Shown one piece after another: positions 35,098 to 45,659 of a DNA stretch of 52,504 nt. Under the pieces are notes generated by a model that saw only the letters and a list, made by a program, of their open reading frames with translations, was not told where the DNA came from and searched no databases. This DNA is from an uncultured Clostridia bacterium (GTDB taxonomy: Bacteria; Bacillota; Clostridia; TANB77; CAG-508): positions 1 to 52,504 of the forward strand of contig CANPZY010000008.1 in NCBI GenBank assembly GCA_947588945.1, given 5' to 3'. Numbering within the stretch: position 1 is the first letter of the stretch; the number at the start of each line of letters is the position of its first letter. The translations under genes and the position numbers were made by a program.

Positions 35098-35137
35098 AAG
35101 GAGATTTGTATATTTTATTATACAAGATTTTATTATG
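35098..35137 (+). promoter_or_regulatory. Shine-Dalgarno separated from ATG by a hairpin (amidase gene)
   Basis: AAGGAG (35098-35103) is 31 bases from the ATG at 35135. TTGTATA (35106-35112) pairs perfectly with TATACAA (35119-35125) over a 6-base loop. With the hairpin folded the effective spacing is about 11 bases. Confidence 0.6.
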
Positions 35138-35833
35138 ATAAAAAGGTTATCTCTTATAACAACTTGCTTGGTCCTATCTTTTCTTTTTTCAAATCTACAA
35201 TATAAATCTGACGTTACTTTAGTTCCTACTATGACAGTACCTGTAACAAATAAAGTAATAGTATTAGATGCAGGACATGGTACTCCGGACGAAGGAGCAA
35301 CAAGTTCTGATGGCACTTCTGAAGCAAGTATTAATCTAAAAATTGTTTTAAAACTTCAAAAACTTTTAGAAAGTAGTGGAGCAACTGTTATTCTTACAAG
35401 ATATGATAACAATGCAATTTATGAGTTGGATTCACAAACTATTTCACAAAAAAAAGTTTCTGATATAAAAAATAGAGTAAAAATTGGAAATGAATCTTCT
35501 GCTGATATCTTTGTTTCTATTCATCTTAATAAAATTCCAGAAAGTAAGTATTCTGGTTGGCAAACCTTCTATAAAGATGGTGATGAAAACTCTACTAATC
35601 TTGCAACATGTATACAAAATAATTTAAATACTACAATAAATACACCTAATAATAGACAGCCACTAAAATTAGACAATGTATATATTATGAAACATGTTGA
35701 TATACCTATCTCCTTAGTCGAATGTGGCTTTTTATCAAATGAAGAAGAAGAAAGTAAATTAGTATCTGATGAATATCAAACTAAATTAGCTTGGGGCATT
35801 TATAACGGAATAATGGATTACTTTAATCAGTAA
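35135..35833 (+). CDS. N-acetylmuramoyl-L-alanine amidase (Amidase_3, CwlD-like)
   Basis: A secreted or membrane-tethered zinc amidase that cuts the bond between muramic acid and the stem peptide. An N-terminal hydrophobic segment (about 5-20) serves as signal or anchor. The Amidase_3 domain begins at VIVLDAGHG with ligands H48, E63 and H130 and catalytic E196 (VECGFLSN). Length (232) and the lack of extra wall-binding domains match CwlD, which makes muramic lactam in the spore cortex; with YlbJ in the window this is plausible. The assignment to CwlD rather than another short amidase is inferred. Confidence 0.85.
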   Translation: MIKRLSLITTCLVLSFLFSNLQYKSDVTLVPTMTVPVTNKVIVLDAGHGTPDEGATSSDGTSEASINLKIVLKLQKLLESSGATVILTRYDNNAIYELDSQTISQKKVSDIKNRVKIGNESSADIFVSIHLNKIPESKYSGWQTFYKDGDENSTNLATCIQNNLNTTINTPNNRQPLKLDNVYIMKHVDIPISLVECGFLSNEEEESKLVSDEYQTKLAWGIYNGIMDYFNQ

Positions 35834-35839
35834 TCCATT
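35812..35839 (+). terminator. Terminator overlapping the end of the amidase gene
   Basis: A perfect 10-bp stem AATGGATTAC / GTAATCCATT with an 8-base loop. The stop codon lies in the 3' arm, and a T-rich stretch (ATTATTTTTTAT) follows within about 20 bases. The next gene converges from the minus strand. Confidence 0.7.
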
Positions 35840-35898
35840 ATTTGATTATTTTTTATAAATTTGATTATATTTTCTTTTTATATTTAATTAATTATATA

Positions 35899-38800
35899 TT
35901 AAATTCTTCTTTTGATAATTACAATACCAACTCCAAGTACTAATGCAACTGCTAAACCAGTAAATATTATTGGTAAATAGTTTCTATTTTCACCTGTTGG
36001 TGGTAATATAACAATCTTTTGACTACTATCTGCATCAATTTCTGATGGAGTTACTAAATCAACTGATGTATAAACTTCTTCACTTGCATCATCTCCAAGA
36101 CTTTGATCTGACATTTCTTGGTTTCCTACTACTGAATACATCATTCTTCTACCTTGAGTATTTGATACTGCTGTAATTTCTGCTAAGTTATTATATACAA
36201 AGTTTTCATTTTCTTTATTTGATAACAATGCTGATAATACTAATGTTGTTGATGTACTTGAGTTATCTCCTCCAAATATTGATGGTAACAAGTCCTCTGA
36301 TAATTTATCTGTTGAAATTAATGTATTATATGTTGATACTGTATCATAATATTGTCTATTTACTAAGTCCTCATCTATTTTTGTATTATCTACAATTAAT
36401 TTCTTTGAATCATCCATTGTTGTTGATTTAATAATATCTTTAGCATTTATTACCTTCCAATCTGAATCTATATCTTGATAATTTGCTTCATATCTTGATG
36501 CATTTGATACATAGTCTATAATTGATTTAGCATTTGTTTTAGATACATAATTGCTATCTTCTGGATGTGCTGTCTTTCCTGTATAATAGAATTGTTTATC
36601 TAAATAATCAACTTCTCCAACATTTTCTACTGCTAATTTATATGTTGCTTGTATTGATGCTCCTGCAATTAATTCTTCATCCATGTATGCTTGTATCAAT
36701 TCTGGAAGTTGTTTTGAATTTCTTCCTAATTCATATCCTATTAATCTAAATCCATCAAATGTTGCCTTATGTCCATTATGTTTAGCATAATATAAATTAT
36801 GAACTGATTGTGTTGTGTCAAATAAAGTTCCGCCTCCTGCAAGAGTTAATTTAAAGTTTGTTATTTCTTTATTCATTTTTAATTGTGCTTCTGGTCTTTC
36901 TTGCAATCCTAAATCAATATCATCTATTCTGTATGGAAGTTTATTTTCATTTCCTTGTCCACTTGTTTGTTTACTGTTATATTCAACTTCTGTATCAATA
37001 ATACCAGTTTGTGCAACCATTTTTGTATTTTCTATTAATGTATTAATTTTTGTTACTTGTGCTTGTTTTTGTTCTTCTTCAGTATTAAATCTAAATGTTC
37101 CTAAACTTTCAAATGAATTTAATATTTCTGCTCTATTGTTTAGTAATGTTTTATCATTTGCTCCTGATGACCAGCTATTTACTTTTTCTCTATAACTATA
37201 TACATCTTTTGCATCTGATACATTTTTAACATTTTCACTCTTTGCTATATCATAATAATACATTGCTGATTTGTTTGTTGCATTTACATAGTTTTGATTT
37301 TCATAATCTGTAAATCCTTTTATTCCATTATAACTTGAATTTTGATCTATTTCTGTTTGATATGTTGTTGTTTTATAATCTTGACCATTATATGATTTAG
37401 CATTTAAACCATTTTGTCCTAATATTGAATTTACTTCATTATTTCCATTTGTTAATACTGTTTGAATATTATCTCCATAAGTAAATCTTATAAAGAAGTC
37501 TCCGGCTGGAACTGATTTAAATGAATATTCTCCATTATTCTCACCTAAATTGTCCTCTGTTACATCTAAGATTCCAGGTCCTTTTATTATTATCTTTGAT
37601 TTACCTATTCCACTGAAATATCTAGTATAATCTTCTTCTCCAACTTTTTCAATACCATTATTTCCTAATGCAAATATATTTGTTCCCCAAATTTTTTCTC
37701 CACTATAGCTTCCTAAGAAGATACCATTTTCATCAACATTTTGTACTAATTCAACTAATTCTACTGTAACACCATTTATTTTGGCTTCATTGTCTTGATG
37801 TTTACCATCTCCAACTACTGCCTTATCGTTTGTTACAGTTCTCTCATCTTCAAATACGTATCCTGACATTCTTCTAATGTCATCATCATTTTGGTCTATA
37901 ACAAGTTTTAAGTTTGGAGCTTTATCTGTATCCATTTCTAGTCTATTTTCTACTTCACTTGTTGTTGAACTTCTTAAATCTCCGTTTTCCGTTAAATCAA
38001 CTTCTTCTAAGCTTCCAGCATTTGATAATGTATCTATTATACCTGCTGTTTTATTTGATACTGAAGTATCTACTGTTGAATTATCTTCATTTAAATATCC
38101 TGGTACTGTATAGTTTTCACTATAATATGTTGAATATCCATTAATTTCAGCAATATTACGTTTTCCAACTGTTATATTTCCTGTATTTAAGTCTTGATCT
38201 ATTTTAACTTTTCCTGTTACAGGATCATTATTAACTTTAAATGTTACATAAGCATAAGCTATTTCTCCTGGAGCTAATCTATCACTTCCTGATGGTGATT
38301 TTATTCCTGTGATGTATAGAGAATCATATTTATAATTTCCATTTGATAATTCTTTTGATCTTTCTCTATCTGCAAAAATTGTATGATCACTTATTGTAAT
38401 ATCTCCTTGTTTTGCTCCTTTTCCATCACTTCCTAAATAAGAATTAATATAAGTTCCTACTACATTTCCATTTTCATCATATTCATTATATGTTTTTGGT
38501 GTATATGTACCATTTTCATTTAATGTTCCGTCAAATGTATATTGATCTGAATCATAATAATCTACAATTTCGTTTACGCTTGAGTATAATAATTGTGATC
38601 TATTCTTTACTGCTATTCTATATGTTACATATACTTGTAGATTTTTTGCATCTGTTGAACCTGAATCACTACCATCATATAGATATTCTGATTTACGTAC
38701 TTCTCTTGAATAATTGTATGATCCATTATATAGTTCATCTGCTGCTCTTACTTCTACACTCCAACTTCCGTCTTCGTTTAAGTTTTTCTTTGAGTACATG

Positions 38801-40902
38801 TAATCATGTTTTTTACCATTTACTATTACTGTTGCTTTATAAACATCTTTTTGTAGGTATAATTCTTCTGTTGTTCTTAGATTTATTCCAAAATCAACAT
38901 ATCTACTTTGATCTGATTCTTTAGTATATAAATAATAATACCTTCTATCTAATGTTATCGTTCTAACTGAATCTGGTGGATTCTCAATGTCTTCTGTTAC
39001 AAATCTATTATATACTGGATATTTTACACGTTTATTTCCGTTTTCTAATGGGTCATCTACAAGTGTTGTAGCTGTAATCATAGAATCTTTTATAAATGTT
39101 ATAACTCCATCTACATCTTTGCTACCAACACCTTTACTTCTTAACCAATCTGCAAGTCCACTGTAAGCTCTGCTATAAGATTTTGATGAAATTGATAATT
39201 CTAGGAATTCATTCCAAGCATCTTGATATGTTAATGCTTTCTCTACACCATCTTCATCTTTTCCATTTGAAATATATTCTCCATTTTCTTTAGATAGCTT
39301 TGATAGAAGAGCATAGGCCTTATGCCATTCATTTCCAACTTTATAATTTTGGCTAGTAGAATCTATCTTTCCAAATTTATTGTTAAATTCTTCTCTGTTT
39401 TCTTCCATTGCATTAGAGTATCCGCCTGATAAATTGTTTTTATAATATGTATTTTGATAAATTTGTCCATTATATGTGAATTTTACATAGTATTTCTTTA
39501 ACGGATCTAATTCATAAAAATGGTATTTTCCTTCATTGTCTGTAACTGTAGTATCAACTAAACTACCATTTTCTTCAAATAATTGTACTTGCATTCCTGC
39601 AAATGGTGAATCTTCTTCTGATCTTACGCCTGTAAAATTTCCTATTTTAACTCCTGGAAGGTCAACCCATACATTTCCACCTAATTCAATAGAAATATCT
39701 TTTACTCCTAAATTTATGTTTACATTATTAAATACTGGATTTACATTTAATATTTCTATTACTTCTTGTACTTTTTCTGGACCATCCATTTCTGCTGTAT
39801 AATCAAATCCTGTTACATACTCATGTGATACATAACTATATGGATTAGATGATACTAATTCATTAACCCATGTAGTTCTCAAATCTGTCACTCCTAATAC
39901 TTTTACAGCTACAGAACTTCCACCTAATGTTCCATTTTTTACATAATTTGATGGATCAAAGTTTTCTTTTCTTACCCATAAACCGTTTACTGTTCCACTG
40001 AATGTTTCGCTACTACCTTTATATAAAGTAACATCAGAATCTACCCTTGAAATAAAGTTTATATTGATTCTTGGATTTATTGTTGTTACTCCTTCATAAG
40101 GATTATATCTAATATAAAATTCTTCTCCCCAGTTTGGAAAAGCTATTCTATTTCCACTTCTATCAACAAAATGTATATTTCTTCCATCTAAGCCTGTTAT
40201 TTGATAAGTTGCAAATCTTGGTGCTCCTGGATAATTTCTTGCATTTATTCCTGCTAATTCATTATAAAGTATTGTTTTTGCATTTCTTATAGGTCCTGTT
40301 AAATTGCCTGTATTAACATCTATTCTATATGGTCCTACTGTATATGTTTTTTCATCATAATCAACTAAAACCTTTGAATTATTTGTTTGAGTATTAAATG
40401 TAAATCTTTGTCCTCCATCTAATATTCCATAATAGAAACTAGCATATTGGTTAGATCTTGCTTCTACTGTATTTCTTGAATATGGGCTTGTTGTATATGC
40501 ACTATTATAGTTTACTAATGTTTGTTGATAATTAGGTAAACCTCTAAACTGACCTGATGACCAAACTACTTGTTGAATAGCTGCACAATCCCAATTTTGC
40601 ATGTTTCCGGCTAAAGTACTTGCTGTATATGCTGCAAATGCTATACTTTGTTCTGCTTTAATTGTATTTACTGGTGAATATGATAGCAACCTTGATGATA
40701 AATCCATTCCTGTTACATTTTTTATCCAAAGAGCCTGTCCTTTGTGGTCACAAAAGAATTGAGGATTCCATTCATATGGCTCTATTTTGCCTGCTTCATA
40801 TTGAATCATAAATGTAGATGCAAATACTGATGAACCTAAAGATAGAATAATGGTCATAATTAATGTCATTAGTAAGTATTTTAATTTACTTTTTAATCTC
40901 AT
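35899..40902 (-). CDS. Giant sortase-anchored surface protein with predicted thioester domain and SdrD-B-like domains
   Basis: A 1667-residue secreted protein. The signal peptide (about 1-28) is followed by a thioester-type adhesion domain: C51 in FFCDHKG and Q110 in AIQQVVW match the paired Cys and Gln motifs that form an internal thioester in Gram-positive TED adhesins. At least two SdrD-B/CNA-B-like beta-sandwich domains follow (near residues 405-490, and one starting MSGYVFEDERT near 1055). Long regions resembling DUF11-type repeats lie between. The C-terminus has LPPTGE, a hydrophobic helix and KRR, a complete sortase sorting signal. AAAGGAGAT precedes the ATG. It is the second gene of an operon, 14 bases after its partner. 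No sortase gene is in the window. Confidence 0.85.
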   Translation of the reverse strand: MRLKSKLKYLLMTLIMTIILSLGSSVFASTFMIQYEAGKIEPYEWNPQFFCDHKGQALWIKNVTGMDLSSRLLSYSPVNTIKAEQSIAFAAYTASTLAGNMQNWDCAAIQQVVWSSGQFRGLPNYQQTLVNYNSAYTTSPYSRNTVEARSNQYASFYYGILDGGQRFTFNTQTNNSKVLVDYDEKTYTVGPYRIDVNTGNLTGPIRNAKTILYNELAGINARNYPGAPRFATYQITGLDGRNIHFVDRSGNRIAFPNWGEEFYIRYNPYEGVTTINPRININFISRVDSDVTLYKGSSETFSGTVNGLWVRKENFDPSNYVKNGTLGGSSVAVKVLGVTDLRTTWVNELVSSNPYSYVSHEYVTGFDYTAEMDGPEKVQEVIEILNVNPVFNNVNINLGVKDISIELGGNVWVDLPGVKIGNFTGVRSEEDSPFAGMQVQLFEENGSLVDTTVTDNEGKYHFYELDPLKKYYVKFTYNGQIYQNTYYKNNLSGGYSNAMEENREEFNNKFGKIDSTSQNYKVGNEWHKAYALLSKLSKENGEYISNGKDEDGVEKALTYQDAWNEFLELSISSKSYSRAYSGLADWLRSKGVGSKDVDGVITFIKDSMITATTLVDDPLENGNKRVKYPVYNRFVTEDIENPPDSVRTITLDRRYYYLYTKESDQSRYVDFGINLRTTEELYLQKDVYKATVIVNGKKHDYMYSKKNLNEDGSWSVEVRAADELYNGSYNYSREVRKSEYLYDGSDSGSTDAKNLQVYVTYRIAVKNRSQLLYSSVNEIVDYYDSDQYTFDGTLNENGTYTPKTYNEYDENGNVVGTYINSYLGSDGKGAKQGDITISDHTIFADRERSKELSNGNYKYDSLYITGIKSPSGSDRLAPGEIAYAYVTFKVNNDPVTGKVKIDQDLNTGNITVGKRNIAEINGYSTYYSENYTVPGYLNEDNSTVDTSVSNKTAGIIDTLSNAGSLEEVDLTENGDLRSSTTSEVENRLEMDTDKAPNLKLVIDQNDDDIRRMSGYVFEDERTVTNDKAVVGDGKHQDNEAKINGVTVELVELVQNVDENGIFLGSYSGEKIWGTNIFALGNNGIEKVGEEDYTRYFSGIGKSKIIIKGPGILDVTEDNLGENNGEYSFKSVPAGDFFIRFTYGDNIQTVLTNGNNEVNSILGQNGLNAKSYNGQDYKTTTYQTEIDQNSSYNGIKGFTDYENQNYVNATNKSAMYYYDIAKSENVKNVSDAKDVYSYREKVNSWSSGANDKTLLNNRAEILNSFESLGTFRFNTEEEQKQAQVTKINTLIENTKMVAQTGIIDTEVEYNSKQTSGQGNENKLPYRIDDIDLGLQERPEAQLKMNKEITNFKLTLAGGGTLFDTTQSVHNLYYAKHNGHKATFDGFRLIGYELGRNSKQLPELIQAYMDEELIAGASIQATYKLAVENVGEVDYLDKQFYYTGKTAHPEDSNYVSKTNAKSIIDYVSNASRYEANYQDIDSDWKVINAKDIIKSTTMDDSKKLIVDNTKIDEDLVNRQYYDTVSTYNTLISTDKLSEDLLPSIFGGDNSSTSTTLVLSALLSNKENENFVYNNLAEITAVSNTQGRRMMYSVVGNQEMSDQSLGDDASEEVYTSVDLVTPSEIDADSSQKIVILPPTGENRNYLPIIFTGLAVALVLGVGIVIIKRRI

Positions 40903-40916
40903 TTCTATCTCCTTTC

Positions 40917-43900
40917 TTATATTATATTATACATTTTATTTATTATATGTTTCTTTATTTCATAGATACCTACAGCTATTATTGAAAGTATTCCTAATGC
41001 AATTCCAGTAATTGATGCTACTTCCTTTCCTGTTGCCATATTAATTACAACATCTGCTGAAGATTTATCTTGAACATTTTCTTCTTTATTTTGTATATCT
41101 ACATCATCTAATCCATATTCATTATATGTAGTTAATATTTTTGCTGTGTTTCTAACTGTTCCAGTATTTTCACCTGTCATTTTTCTACTTAATATTAACT
41201 TAACTTCTTTCGTTTCTCCAGGATTTATTATTGTATTTGCTAAACTTGTATTATAAGCATTTCTATCTTGTCCTAAATACCAACTACTATTTAATTCTGA
41301 GCTAAATGTCATACCTTCTGGTATTTCATCTATAATTGATTTTGCATATCCTGCAACTGTTCCATTATTTGTAACTCTAATTGTGTATTCAATTAAAACT
41401 GTTGCAAATTCTACATTTTTGCTTGCAAGTTCTACTTTTGCAACTGATAAGTTGTTATAATCATAAGTTTTTGTAGCTGATTTTGTATTTGTAACTGAAA
41501 TTCTTGTTACTGTTTTGCTTATATCTAAGTCAAATATCTTATCTTTTACTAATCCTAAATCTATATTATATTTATTCTCTTGTGTTAATTCTAACTTATC
41601 TGTTGATGCAACATTTTTTCCATCTATTTTTGCTTCAACGAAATCACAATTTTCTGAATCTGATAAATCCTTTGCTTTATATTGCGTAATTACATAATTT
41701 ATATTGTCATATTCAATAACTACTACGTAGTCACCCTCAACTATATTTATAAATGAATATGCTCCTGCATCATTTGTTGTAGTTACAAGTTCCTTACCAT
41801 TAATTTCTAATGCTGTCTTTCCCGTTTGCTTATTATATAGTTTTACTGAAAGACCTGATACTTTTTGTTCAGATTCTTCTTTTTGTCCATTTCTATTTTC
41901 ATCTAACCATACTGTTCCACTTACTTTATATGTACCTGATTCTGCTTGTTCTTCATCAACAGTTCCTTCTACACCATCTGGTTCAGTACTTAATCCAGCT
42001 GATGAACTTGAGCTTCCTACTATTGTATGATTTAATTTGTTTGTTTCTATTGTATTATTTTCAAAAGTTATTGTTGCTTTGTTTTCAATGTCTACAATTC
42101 TTCCTTTTTCTAGAGTATAAGGTTTTGCTTTTATTGTTAATCTAGCTGAATCATTACTATTTATTTCTAATGAAGCTATTATTTCTCTTGCTCCTGTTTC
42201 TACTACATTTTTACCTTTATTATCATTTATTTCATATTCAATTACTCTTAAACTTGTTGGAATTGTATCATTAATATCTACATTTACAATTTCACTACTA
42301 TTATTTGTAACATTTATATAATATTCTATAGTATCTGTATCATTTAAATTTTTATTTACGATGTTGCTTGATAATGATGCTGAAATTGTACTCTTAACTA
42401 AATTATATTTTAATGTTTCTATCTTTTCCTCTTCTGCTCCGTCACATTTTACTTTTGCATTTATTTCTATTTGTTTTTCTTGATCAAAATCTTGTACTTC
42501 AGCACATACTACAATTCCATCTAAGCTTCCACCAGCTAGATTGCTTATAGTATAAGTTATCTTATTTTCATTTTCATTATATTTATATTGCCCTTCACCA
42601 TCTGATATTACCTTTAATTCTTTTGGTAATGTTATCTCTGCTTGTATATTATTTTTTTCTTCAAAATTTGCATTTTTTATAGATAAGTTATAATATACTT
42701 TGTCACCTTTTTTTAATTTTCCATTTGTTTTATCAGATGTAACTTGTGCTGTTATATTTCCTTTAATTACATTTAAAACTTTTTCTGAATTTATGTCTTT
42801 TTCTAATTTATCAGCAGTAACATTTACTGATATTTTTAGTGATTTATCTTCTTCTTCCATTCCAGAAATTATTTTTGTAATAATTAATCTATATTCTAAT
42901 GTTTTTGTTTCATTTGGATTTAATGTATCTATTGTTTCTATTATATTTTTTGTATTTTCATCTTGAACATATGTTGGAGTATCTGACATATCATATTCTA
43001 GATTTGCTATACCTATACCTTCAGGTAAGTTAATTGTTAATTTTATATTATTTGCAATTTCTTTTCCTGTATTCTTTACGTTTAATCTATATAATATGAA
43101 TTCCCCTTCTTTAACATTATCAGTTATTTCTTTGCCTGTATTTACATCTACAATTACTGGGCTTACTTCAACTGTTGGTATTTCACCTGTTGTTAATCCA
43201 ACTGCTTTTGCAATTACTTTGTTTTGATTATTTCCTTCTTGAGCATTGTTATTATAATATACAGCATAATCTGTTTTTGCTGTTTTTCCATACTCTAAGT
43301 TTGCTGGTACTTTTACTGCATAATCAAATTTCATCATATCGCCAATTTTAGTAGTATCATTTAAAACAATTTTATATGATTTTGCATCTTCAGTATAAGT
43401 ATTTGTCCAATTTGAACTGCTTATATTTTCATTTACATTTTCACTATAATAAATATCTGCATCAGTATTTTCAATATTTATTCCACTTGCAATTTTTGTA
43501 TCGAAGTTAGAACCTAAGTCAACATCATTTGCATCTTTATTTCCACTTGTAGGAATTGTTCCAACTATTGTTACTCCTGATATATCATCTTGTAAGTTAT
43601 TTACAACTGTTGCTCCAACTTTAACCTCTTTTTCTGAATCATTTACTTCAATTTTTGCAATTTGTTCGTTTGTCTCTTGTGAAGTAATTTTATTTCCATC
43701 TACCTCTATTGAATTTGTTGTAACAAATCCTGTAGGTGCTACTATACCTACATTTTTTGTTGCTCGATTTTGTTCTCTTGTTTCTTCATTTGAATAATCT
43801 AGAATTATTTCTTTTTCAGCATTAGGAGCTAAATTATCAAGAGTTAAGTTTGTAACTATTCTAACAACTGTTCCTTTTGACGTTGCTAAATTACTATATT

Positions 43901-45659
43901 TAGTTTGTGTTCCATTTAATTCAAATGAAATTACATTTCCATCTGTGACTACATTTTCTAGTTTAAGTTCATCTTCATATAATAATTCTGATTCTAATAT
44001 TTCTATATCTTTTACTTCTTCTGGTAAAGTTAAATTGATTTTTGAATTAGTATATAAAGCATCTGCTATATCGTTTGTATGTAATGTAGTTGTTATTACT
44101 ACATTTTCATTTTTTATAATTGTTGAAAAATTTTGTACATTTAAGTCTACATTTGCATTTGATTTAGGTTCAACTAAACTTGAAACCGTATTTATTTCCT
44201 CTGTTGAATTAACTTCATCGCCTTTATATCCCATTATCTCAACTATAGATGTAAGTTCATTAAATTCTTTAATTTCTTCCTTTGAAAAACTTATATCTGA
44301 TTTTATTGCTTTAGTAATAATTAACTCTAAGTTTCCTTCATTTTCTATTTGACTTGTTTCGATTACAATATTATCAACATTTACTTCTAACTCTAAAGAA
44401 TCTTTTGAAAGTACACCAAGCTCAGTTCCATCTCCTGATAAAACTTTTATTGTACCATTTTGTCCTAGAGTATTTACTAAATTTTTCTCATCTACTTTTA
44501 CTTTTTTATTTGTTATAGCATTACTTGCATCTACACTATTAAACATTTCAGCTTTTTCAGATATTCTTATTTTGTCTGTTTCTAATTTATATCCTACATT
44601 AGCATTTACTTTTACTTCAAATTCTGTTTCTAAATTGCTTTCTTCGCTTTTTAGATTTGTATACATGTATCCTTTATTGATCTCTGATGAACTTGATATT
44701 TCTGCTTCTACGTAATTTCCTACTTGTTCTTTTAATGAATAACTTGCATCTTCAAGTGTTCCTGTAACTTTTTCTCCTTTTACTTCTGCTGTAGCTAGAA
44801 TTTGAGAAGTTATATTTTCTTCTTCTACTTGTGCATCAAAAATATATGTTACAAAATATTCATCTTGTGAATCCCATTTTATTTTTCCATTTTCATCTGG
44901 TACATTTACTTTTTTTATAATAATTACGTCATTTTCATAACTATATTCTATATCATTACCAGTTACTACTACTTGTTCTGGTTTTACATTTCCTAAAGTT
45001 GGAACATTTATTTTTATTTCTTTATTGGTTACTGGTATTTTATTCTCTTCTATTCCTTCATTTATTCTAAAACTTACCATTGTTTTATTGTTATCTAATT
45101 TTATGTATCTAATTAAAGTTTGATTAACAACCTCTTTTACATCTGCAGTCCACTCTAAATGTTCATTTAATGTTTTAGTTATGCTCTTTTCTTTTCCACT
45201 TTCATTGACATAAGTTGCATTCAAAGTAATTGTACTATCTCTTCCAAGCACATCACTAGAAATTTTATCTACTCTTGGTAGTTTTATAGGCAAAACAACA
45301 TTTAACATTTCACCTGCTTTTACTTCGTCAAGTTCGATTACATTCTCTTTTATTGATATTATGTTTGCATTACCGTTATTTTCGACTTGATAGTTATTAT
45401 TTCCAAAAGATACCTTTGGATCTTTTAAATAACCTGTTTCTGATACTTTTATATTTAATTCTAAAGTACCTTCCTCATTAACATCAAGTGAAGAATCATA
45501 AGCACCATTTAATGTTGCATTAAATTCTACATTTTTTTCTGTTGTTTTAGAATCCTGTGCTATATTCTCTGTAGCATAAACTACAACTGGCATATAGCTA
45601 GTTCCTATTAACACTATTGATACTATTATTGAAGTAATTTTGTTTAAAAGTTTTTGCAT
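40917..45659 (-). CDS. Giant surface protein with DUF11-type repeats and an SdrD-B domain, no sortase motif seen
   Basis: A 1580-residue protein with a signal peptide (about 1-30) and a long array of beta-sandwich domains. Several have the DUF11/conserved-repeat style (VVNNLQDDISGVTIVGTIP, KNTGKEIANNIKLTINLPEG, TNNSSEIVNVDINDTIPTSL). One clear SdrD-B domain starts GTVWLDENRNGQKEE (near residue 1250). The C-terminus has a hydrophobic helix (about 1545-1565) and a basic tail, but no LPXTG, so it is probably held by the membrane helix. AAGGAGG lies 7 bases before the ATG. It is first in the operon with the thioester protein, and both probably form one surface structure. Confidence 0.8.
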   Translation of the reverse strand: MQKLLNKITSIIVSIVLIGTSYMPVVVYATENIAQDSKTTEKNVEFNATLNGAYDSSLDVNEEGTLELNIKVSETGYLKDPKVSFGNNNYQVENNGNANIISIKENVIELDEVKAGEMLNVVLPIKLPRVDKISSDVLGRDSTITLNATYVNESGKEKSITKTLNEHLEWTADVKEVVNQTLIRYIKLDNNKTMVSFRINEGIEENKIPVTNKEIKINVPTLGNVKPEQVVVTGNDIEYSYENDVIIIKKVNVPDENGKIKWDSQDEYFVTYIFDAQVEEENITSQILATAEVKGEKVTGTLEDASYSLKEQVGNYVEAEISSSSEINKGYMYTNLKSEESNLETEFEVKVNANVGYKLETDKIRISEKAEMFNSVDASNAITNKKVKVDEKNLVNTLGQNGTIKVLSGDGTELGVLSKDSLELEVNVDNIVIETSQIENEGNLELIITKAIKSDISFSKEEIKEFNELTSIVEIMGYKGDEVNSTEEINTVSSLVEPKSNANVDLNVQNFSTIIKNENVVITTTLHTNDIADALYTNSKINLTLPEEVKDIEILESELLYEDELKLENVVTDGNVISFELNGTQTKYSNLATSKGTVVRIVTNLTLDNLAPNAEKEIILDYSNEETREQNRATKNVGIVAPTGFVTTNSIEVDGNKITSQETNEQIAKIEVNDSEKEVKVGATVVNNLQDDISGVTIVGTIPTSGNKDANDVDLGSNFDTKIASGINIENTDADIYYSENVNENISSSNWTNTYTEDAKSYKIVLNDTTKIGDMMKFDYAVKVPANLEYGKTAKTDYAVYYNNNAQEGNNQNKVIAKAVGLTTGEIPTVEVSPVIVDVNTGKEITDNVKEGEFILYRLNVKNTGKEIANNIKLTINLPEGIGIANLEYDMSDTPTYVQDENTKNIIETIDTLNPNETKTLEYRLIITKIISGMEEEDKSLKISVNVTADKLEKDINSEKVLNVIKGNITAQVTSDKTNGKLKKGDKVYYNLSIKNANFEEKNNIQAEITLPKELKVISDGEGQYKYNENENKITYTISNLAGGSLDGIVVCAEVQDFDQEKQIEINAKVKCDGAEEEKIETLKYNLVKSTISASLSSNIVNKNLNDTDTIEYYINVTNNSSEIVNVDINDTIPTSLRVIEYEINDNKGKNVVETGAREIIASLEINSNDSARLTIKAKPYTLEKGRIVDIENKATITFENNTIETNKLNHTIVGSSSSSAGLSTEPDGVEGTVDEEQAESGTYKVSGTVWLDENRNGQKEESEQKVSGLSVKLYNKQTGKTALEINGKELVTTTNDAGAYSFINIVEGDYVVVIEYDNINYVITQYKAKDLSDSENCDFVEAKIDGKNVASTDKLELTQENKYNIDLGLVKDKIFDLDISKTVTRISVTNTKSATKTYDYNNLSVAKVELASKNVEFATVLIEYTIRVTNNGTVAGYAKSIIDEIPEGMTFSSELNSSWYLGQDRNAYNTSLANTIINPGETKEVKLILSRKMTGENTGTVRNTAKILTTYNEYGLDDVDIQNKEENVQDKSSADVVINMATGKEVASITGIALGILSIIAVGIYEIKKHIINKMYNII

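Noticed and set aside
36219..44352. Many plus-strand open frames of 60-145 codons inside the two giant surface protein genes
   Set aside because: They are antisense shadows caused by low complexity and rare stop codons in that frame; none has a ribosome site or a recognisable product.
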